A DNA stretch of 7,535 nt. Source: Nitrospinota bacterium (lineage in GTDB: Bacteria; Nitrospinota_A; UBA7883; JACRLM01). The stretch lies in contig JADGAO010000168.1 of assembly GCA_015231995.1 (NCBI GenBank), positions 1 to 7,535 on the forward strand. The letters run 5' to 3'. How positions within the stretch are numbered: the first letter of the stretch is position 1; each line of letters opens with the position of its first letter. Of this stretch, positions 5,090-7,535 are shown in pieces. A model generated the notes under the pieces. It made no database searches and was not told the DNA's origin. It saw only the letters and a list, made by a program, of their open reading frames with translations. A program made the translations under genes and the position numbers.

Positions 5090-5129
5090 AATATGGAAAT
5101 CGCTGACTTATGCAAAATTCTCATCATAA

Positions 5130-5428
5130 ACAGGCGCTTAATAGTTAGGCGTCTGAGAGACGAGAGGACTGTTTTATAGGCGCTAAAACCTTCGCCTGGT
5201 TAAACATTAAAACAGGGAATTTCTGATAAATCCATCGTTATCATGCTGTTACCAAAATATTGGAGAGGACATCGTCCTGCGGTATCAGCCTTGCTTATTT
5301 CTATTTTACCGAAGGGTCTTTTTTTCCGAAGCGGACGCCCGATTTTATGGTTAAATATGCGGGTTCGACTTTGGGATTTGCTTGCGCCATCTAGTCGGAA
5401 GAGACTTGGTTAACCCTGCTCTCCATGC
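5130..5428. other. Non-coding upstream region of glnB, no gene recognised
   Basis: No ORF with protein-like character, tRNA or known riboswitch pattern is seen here. Small features are an AGGCGCT direct repeat (5132-5138 and 5178-5184, with a related AGGCGTC at about 5147), a short inverted repeat CGTCT-GAG-AGACG at about 5150-5162, and a T7 run near 5318-5327 without a convincing preceding stem. The region could contain enhancer sites for a nitrogen regulator, but no clear NtrC-type site was found. Confidence 0.4.
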
Positions 5429-5446
5429 TGGCAAGCCGGTTATAAT
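5429..5446 (+). promoter_or_regulatory. Putative glnBA promoter: sigma-54-like element overlapping a TATAAT
   Basis: TGGCAAG-CCGG-TTATA (5429-5444) matches the sigma-54 consensus TGGCACG-N4-TTGCA in the -24 box and spacing. It has AT where the -12 box usually has GC. The same bases include a perfect TATAAT (5441-5446) with no good -35 at normal distance. Transcription would start near 5453-5455, about 20 bases before the glnB ATG. A nitrogen-regulated sigma-54 promoter is common for glnBA operons, but the missing GC makes this call tentative. Confidence 0.4.
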
Positions 5447-5474
5447 ATGAAACCTATCATGCGGGATAACGGCC

Positions 5475-5813
5475 ATGAAAAAGATTGAAGCGATCATAAA
5501 GCCCTTCAAGCTTGAGGAAGTGAAAGAGGCGTTAACGTCATTAGGCGCCCACGGCCTGACGATAACCGAGGTCAAAGGCTTCGGCAGACAGAAAGGCCAC
5601 ACGGAGCTATACAGAGGCGCCGAGTATGTGGTGGACTTCCTTCCCAAGATAAAGGTTGAGGTCGTGCTGGATGCGAGCATGGTGGAAGAGGCTATCGAGA
5701 AAATAATCAAGGCCGCGTCCATGGGCAAGATAGGGGACGGCAAGATATTCGTCTCGCCGGTGGAAGAGGTTATACGCATCCGCACCGGTGAACGCGGCGC
5801 GGAAGCCATTTGA
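5475..5813 (+). CDS. glnB: Nitrogen regulatory protein P-II (GlnB)
   Basis: GlnB is a trimeric cytoplasmic signal protein that senses 2-oxoglutarate, ATP/ADP and, through uridylylation, glutamine. It controls glutamine synthetase adenylylation and the NtrB/NtrC system. The 112 aa match the family length throughout. The start is MKKIEAIIKPFKLEEVKEAL. The T-loop is GFGRQKGHTELYRGAEYVVD (35-54), containing Gln39 and the uridylylation site Tyr51. Lys58 follows in the LPKIKVEVV strand. The B-loop is MGKIGDGKIFV (83-93), and the C-terminal loop is RIRTGERGAEAI. Placement directly before glnA favours GlnB over the AmtB-linked GlnK. The ATG lacks a strong Shine-Dalgarno sequence. An upstream ATG at 5459 is out of frame. 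The gap to glnA is 92 bases. Confidence 0.97.
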   Translation: MKKIEAIIKPFKLEEVKEALTSLGAHGLTITEVKGFGRQKGHTELYRGAEYVVDFLPKIKVEVVLDASMVEEAIEKIIKAASMGKIGDGKIFVSPVEEVIRIRTGERGAEAI

Positions 5814-5824
5814 CGCTGTTTATA

Positions 5825-5846
5825 AAAAGCCGGTGGCCGCTCTTTT
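5825..5846 (+). terminator. Weak hairpin between glnB and glnA, possible attenuator
   Basis: AAAAG-c-CGG-TGG-CCG-ct-CTTTT forms an imperfect short stem with an A-tract before and only four T after. It sits right after the glnB stop codon. It may cause partial termination or mRNA processing that sets the glnB:glnA ratio. It is too weak to end the operon. Confidence 0.25.
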
Positions 5847-5905
5847 GTGTGGAGACGCGGTTTACGGCCATGAATCCATAGTTATATGAGGGGAGAGTTC
5901 GCGCG

Positions 5906-7318
5906 ATGACACCGCAAGAGGTTCTGGAATTTGCGAGAAGCCACAAATGCGAGATGTTCGACATCAAGTTCATGGACTTGCCGGGCATCTGGCAACACTG
6001 CACCTATCCGATATCGGAGCTGAGCGAGGACACGTTCGTCAACGGGCGCGGATTCGACGGGTCGTCCATCAGGGGTTGGAGGGCGATTCACGCTTCCGAC
6101 ATGTTGATAATACCCGACCCCAGCACGGCGATAATGGACCCCTTCTGCAAATACCCGACCCTCTCGCTGATCGGCGACGTTTACGACCCGATCACCCGCG
6201 AGGGATACAACCGCGACCCGCGCAACATCGCCCGCAAAGCCGAGGCGTACCTCAAGTCCACCGGCATCGCCGACACCTGCTATTTCGGGCCGGAAGCGGA
6301 GTTTTTCATATTCGACGACGTGCGTTACCAGTCCTCCTGGGGTTCGTCTTTCTATTCCGTTGACTCCGTGGAAGCGGCGTGGAACACCGGCAGGGACGAA
6401 AAACCCAACCTCGGTTACAAGCCCCGTTTCAAAGAAGGTTACTTCCCGGTGCCCCCGGTTGACAGCCAGGTTGACATACGCGCCGAGATGGTGATGGTTA
6501 TGCAGTCGTGCGGCATCGAGATAGAAGCCCAGCACCACGAAGTGGCTACCGCCGGCCAGGCCGAGATCGACATGCGCTTTGCGCCGCTCGTGCAGATGGC
6601 CGACAAGCTGATGTTGTTCAAATACGTCATCCGCAACGTCGCCAAACGCAACAACAAGACCGTCACTTTCATGCCCAAGCCGATCTTCGGCGATAACGGT
6701 TCTGGAATGCACTGCCACCAGTCGTTGTGGAAAGACGGCAAACCCCTCTTCGCCGGCGACGGCTACGGCGGGCTTTCGCAGATGGCTCTCCACTACATAG
6801 GCGGCATACTTAAACACGCCCGGTCGCTTGCGGCCATCGTGGCCCCCACGACCAACTCCTACAAACGGCTCGTGCCGGGCTTCGAAGCCCCGGTGAACCT
6901 TGCGTATTCGTCGCGCAACCGCTCGGCGGCGATCCGCATCCCGACCTATTCTTCCAGCCCGAAGGCCAAGAGGATAGAGGTCCGCTTCCCGGATCCGAGC
7001 TGTAACGGATATCTGGCGTTCGCCGCGATGATGCTGGCGGGTCTGGACGGCGTGCAGAACAAGATTGATCCCGGCGCGTCGCTGGACAAAGACATCTACG
7101 GCCTGTCGCCGGAGGAACTGGCGGAAGTTCCGGCCCTGCCGGGTAGCCTGGAGGAAGCTCTTAACGAGTTGGAGGGCGATCACGACTACCTGCTCAAAGG
7201 CGACGTCTTCACGCAGGATCTTATAGACACCTGGATCAGCTACAAGCGTGAGAGGGAGCTTGACGAAATGCGCAAACGCCCCCATCCGTACGAGTTCACG
7301 CTGTACTACGACATTTGA
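5906..7318 (+). CDS. glnA: Glutamine synthetase type I (GlnA)
   Basis: GlnA condenses ammonia and glutamate to glutamine using ATP and forms a cytoplasmic dodecamer. The 470 aa contain every GSI signature. These are GFDGSSIRGW (49-58, latch Asp51), FGPEAEFFIF (127-136, metal ligands Glu130 and Glu132), EIEAQHHEVATAGQAEID (205-222, Glu212 and Glu220) and KPIFGDNGSGMHCHQSLW (258-275, His269). Then come RLVPGFEAPVNLAYSSRNRS (321-340, Arg321, Glu327 flap, Arg339) and KRIEVRFPDP (355-364, Glu358 and Arg360). DKDIYGLSPEE (394-404) places Tyr398 at the adenylylation site of the GSI-beta type, so control by an adenylyltransferase under GlnB is expected. The ATG has a strong ribosome binding site, AGGGGAGAG at 5889-5897. 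Co-transcription with glnB is likely. Confidence 0.98.
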   Translation: MTPQEVLEFARSHKCEMFDIKFMDLPGIWQHCTYPISELSEDTFVNGRGFDGSSIRGWRAIHASDMLIIPDPSTAIMDPFCKYPTLSLIGDVYDPITREGYNRDPRNIARKAEAYLKSTGIADTCYFGPEAEFFIFDDVRYQSSWGSSFYSVDSVEAAWNTGRDEKPNLGYKPRFKEGYFPVPPVDSQVDIRAEMVMVMQSCGIEIEAQHHEVATAGQAEIDMRFAPLVQMADKLMLFKYVIRNVAKRNNKTVTFMPKPIFGDNGSGMHCHQSLWKDGKPLFAGDGYGGLSQMALHYIGGILKHARSLAAIVAPTTNSYKRLVPGFEAPVNLAYSSRNRSAAIRIPTYSSSPKAKRIEVRFPDPSCNGYLAFAAMMLAGLDGVQNKIDPGASLDKDIYGLSPEELAEVPALPGSLEEALNELEGDHDYLLKGDVFTQDLIDTWISYKRERELDEMRKRPHPYEFTLYYDI

Positions 7319-7342
7319 TCTGATCTGTTCCGCGCCCTCTTT

Positions 7343-7390
7343 GCCCTCTCACCCCTTGTGGGAGAGGGTGGCCAAAGGCCGGGTGAGGGG
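7343..7390. repeat. Palindromic intergenic repeat after glnA
   Basis: CCCTCTCACCCC on the left pairs with GGTGAGGGG on the right. Two smaller hairpins are nested inside: CACCCCTTGTGGG, and GGCC-AAA-GGCC at 7370-7380. Very similar CCCTCTCCC...GGTGAGGGG strings are known as dispersed intergenic repeats in many bacterial genomes. Its position between glnA and the terminator would protect the mRNA 3' end. Confidence 0.6.
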
Positions 7391-7412
7391 TTTAGAATTT
7401 TTGTTTGATAAC

Positions 7413-7443
7413 CGCCCGGTGGGAAACCATCGGGCGTTTTTTT
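7413..7443 (+). terminator. Intrinsic terminator of the glnBA operon
   Basis: CGCCCGGTGG (7413-7422) pairs with CCATCGGGCG (7427-7436) over ten base pairs with one G-T wobble. A GAAA tetraloop closes the stem, and seven T follow directly. This is a textbook Rho-independent terminator for rightward transcription, 95 bases after the glnA stop. Confidence 0.93.
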
Positions 7444-7504
7444 AGTCGCCCCTCAAAAACCTCTTTTCCTTTCCCTCCCCTTAGCCCGTATTCCGAAGTT
7501 GAGG

Positions 7505-7535
7505 AGAGATTCTTCGCTATCGCTCAGAATGACAA
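7505..7535. repeat. Dispersed repeat, truncated by the window end
   Basis: GAGATTCTTCGCTATCGCTC followed by AGAATGACAA is the reverse complement of the left arm seen at 5015-5042 (TTGTCATTCTGAGCG-GAAGAATC) with few changes. The rest of the element lies beyond the window. Confidence 0.65.

Larger units (their letters stand above)
4881..5129. mobile_element. MITE-like segment or IS remnant with imperfect terminal inverted repeats
   Basis: The left end reads TATGAATGAGGCCTTTGCAT (4881-4900). The reverse complement of the right end (5108-5127) reads TATGATGAGAATTTTGCATA. The two agree over about 20 positions with one gap and three mismatches. A third, direct copy of the core, GAGAGCTTTGCACA, lies inside at 4982-4995. 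The segment is about 245 bases, has no transposase ORF, and contains two further inverted repeats. This organisation resembles a non-autonomous miniature element or nested IS ends. No convincing target-site duplication is visible. Confidence 0.4.

Noticed and set aside
4834..5127. 97-aa minus-strand ORF containing CHPEGALATEGS and FFASAQNDN
   Set aside because: These peptides are direct translations of the dispersed hairpin repeat, a well-known source of false hypothetical proteins.
5130..5428. tRNA, glnA-type glutamine riboswitch or small RNA upstream of glnB
   Set aside because: GGGTTCGAC near 5360 recalls a T-arm but lacks complementary stem bases and a cloverleaf. No glutamine-riboswitch core is found, and the hairpins are short and unsupported.
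5882..7285. 467-aa open frame on the minus strand, opposite glnA
   Set aside because: It is a mirror of the strongly biased GC-rich coding of glnA. It has no recognisable domain, and glnA has all its catalytic motifs on the plus strand.

Overview
The window looks like a chromosomal segment of a Gram-negative, moderately GC-rich bacterium. It carries housekeeping genes (thiL, an acylphosphatase gene and a glnB-glnA pair) interleaved with short accessory genes and dispersed repeat DNA. The protein types and the hairpin repeats built on TTGTCATTCTGAGCG / GATCCTTCGGTCGCT would fit a deltaproteobacterial, Nitrospinota-like or related candidate lineage. This is an impression from sequence style, and the taxon cannot be fixed from this window.

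Layout. Positions 1-200 are non-coding repeat DNA. A leftward block follows, in transcription order: a 71-aa protein (2375-2160), a 192-aa protein that looks like a PARP/ADP-ribosyltransferase-fold enzyme (2153-1575), a 60-aa two-helix membrane protein (1491-1309) and thiamine-monophosphate kinase ThiL (about 1247-216). The 71-aa/192-aa pair has the architecture of a toxin-antitoxin module and its own likely promoter. The two ORFs share a reading frame and are separated only by one TAA, two codons and a TTG start. Divergent from it is a TlpA/ResA-type thioredoxin gene (2564-3144) that is broken by a frameshift exactly at its CxxC active site. It converges on a leftward coiled-coil/TPR protein gene (3696-3157). 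A possible 44-aa ORF lies upstream of the TPR gene.

Rightward genes continue with acylphosphatase (3827-4117) and an unrecognised five-helix membrane protein (4204-4872). Both lack a clear Shine-Dalgarno sequence and have -10-like hexamers only 7-10 bases before the ATG, so they may give leaderless mRNAs. A gene-free stretch of about 600 bases (4873-5474) follows. It contains nested repeats, including a roughly 245-bp segment with imperfect inverted ends that resembles a MITE or IS remnant.

The right part is a classical nitrogen-assimilation operon. GlnB (PII, with uridylylatable Tyr51) is followed by type I glutamine synthetase GlnA (with the adenylylation-site tyrosine), preceded by a partial sigma-54-like element. 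It ends at a strong intrinsic terminator (7413-7443) after a palindromic intergenic repeat. Another copy of the dispersed repeat closes the window.

The most interesting parts are the putative ADP-ribosyltransferase-like toxin-antitoxin pair, the frameshift in the thioredoxin active site, and the MITE-like repeat nest upstream of glnB.
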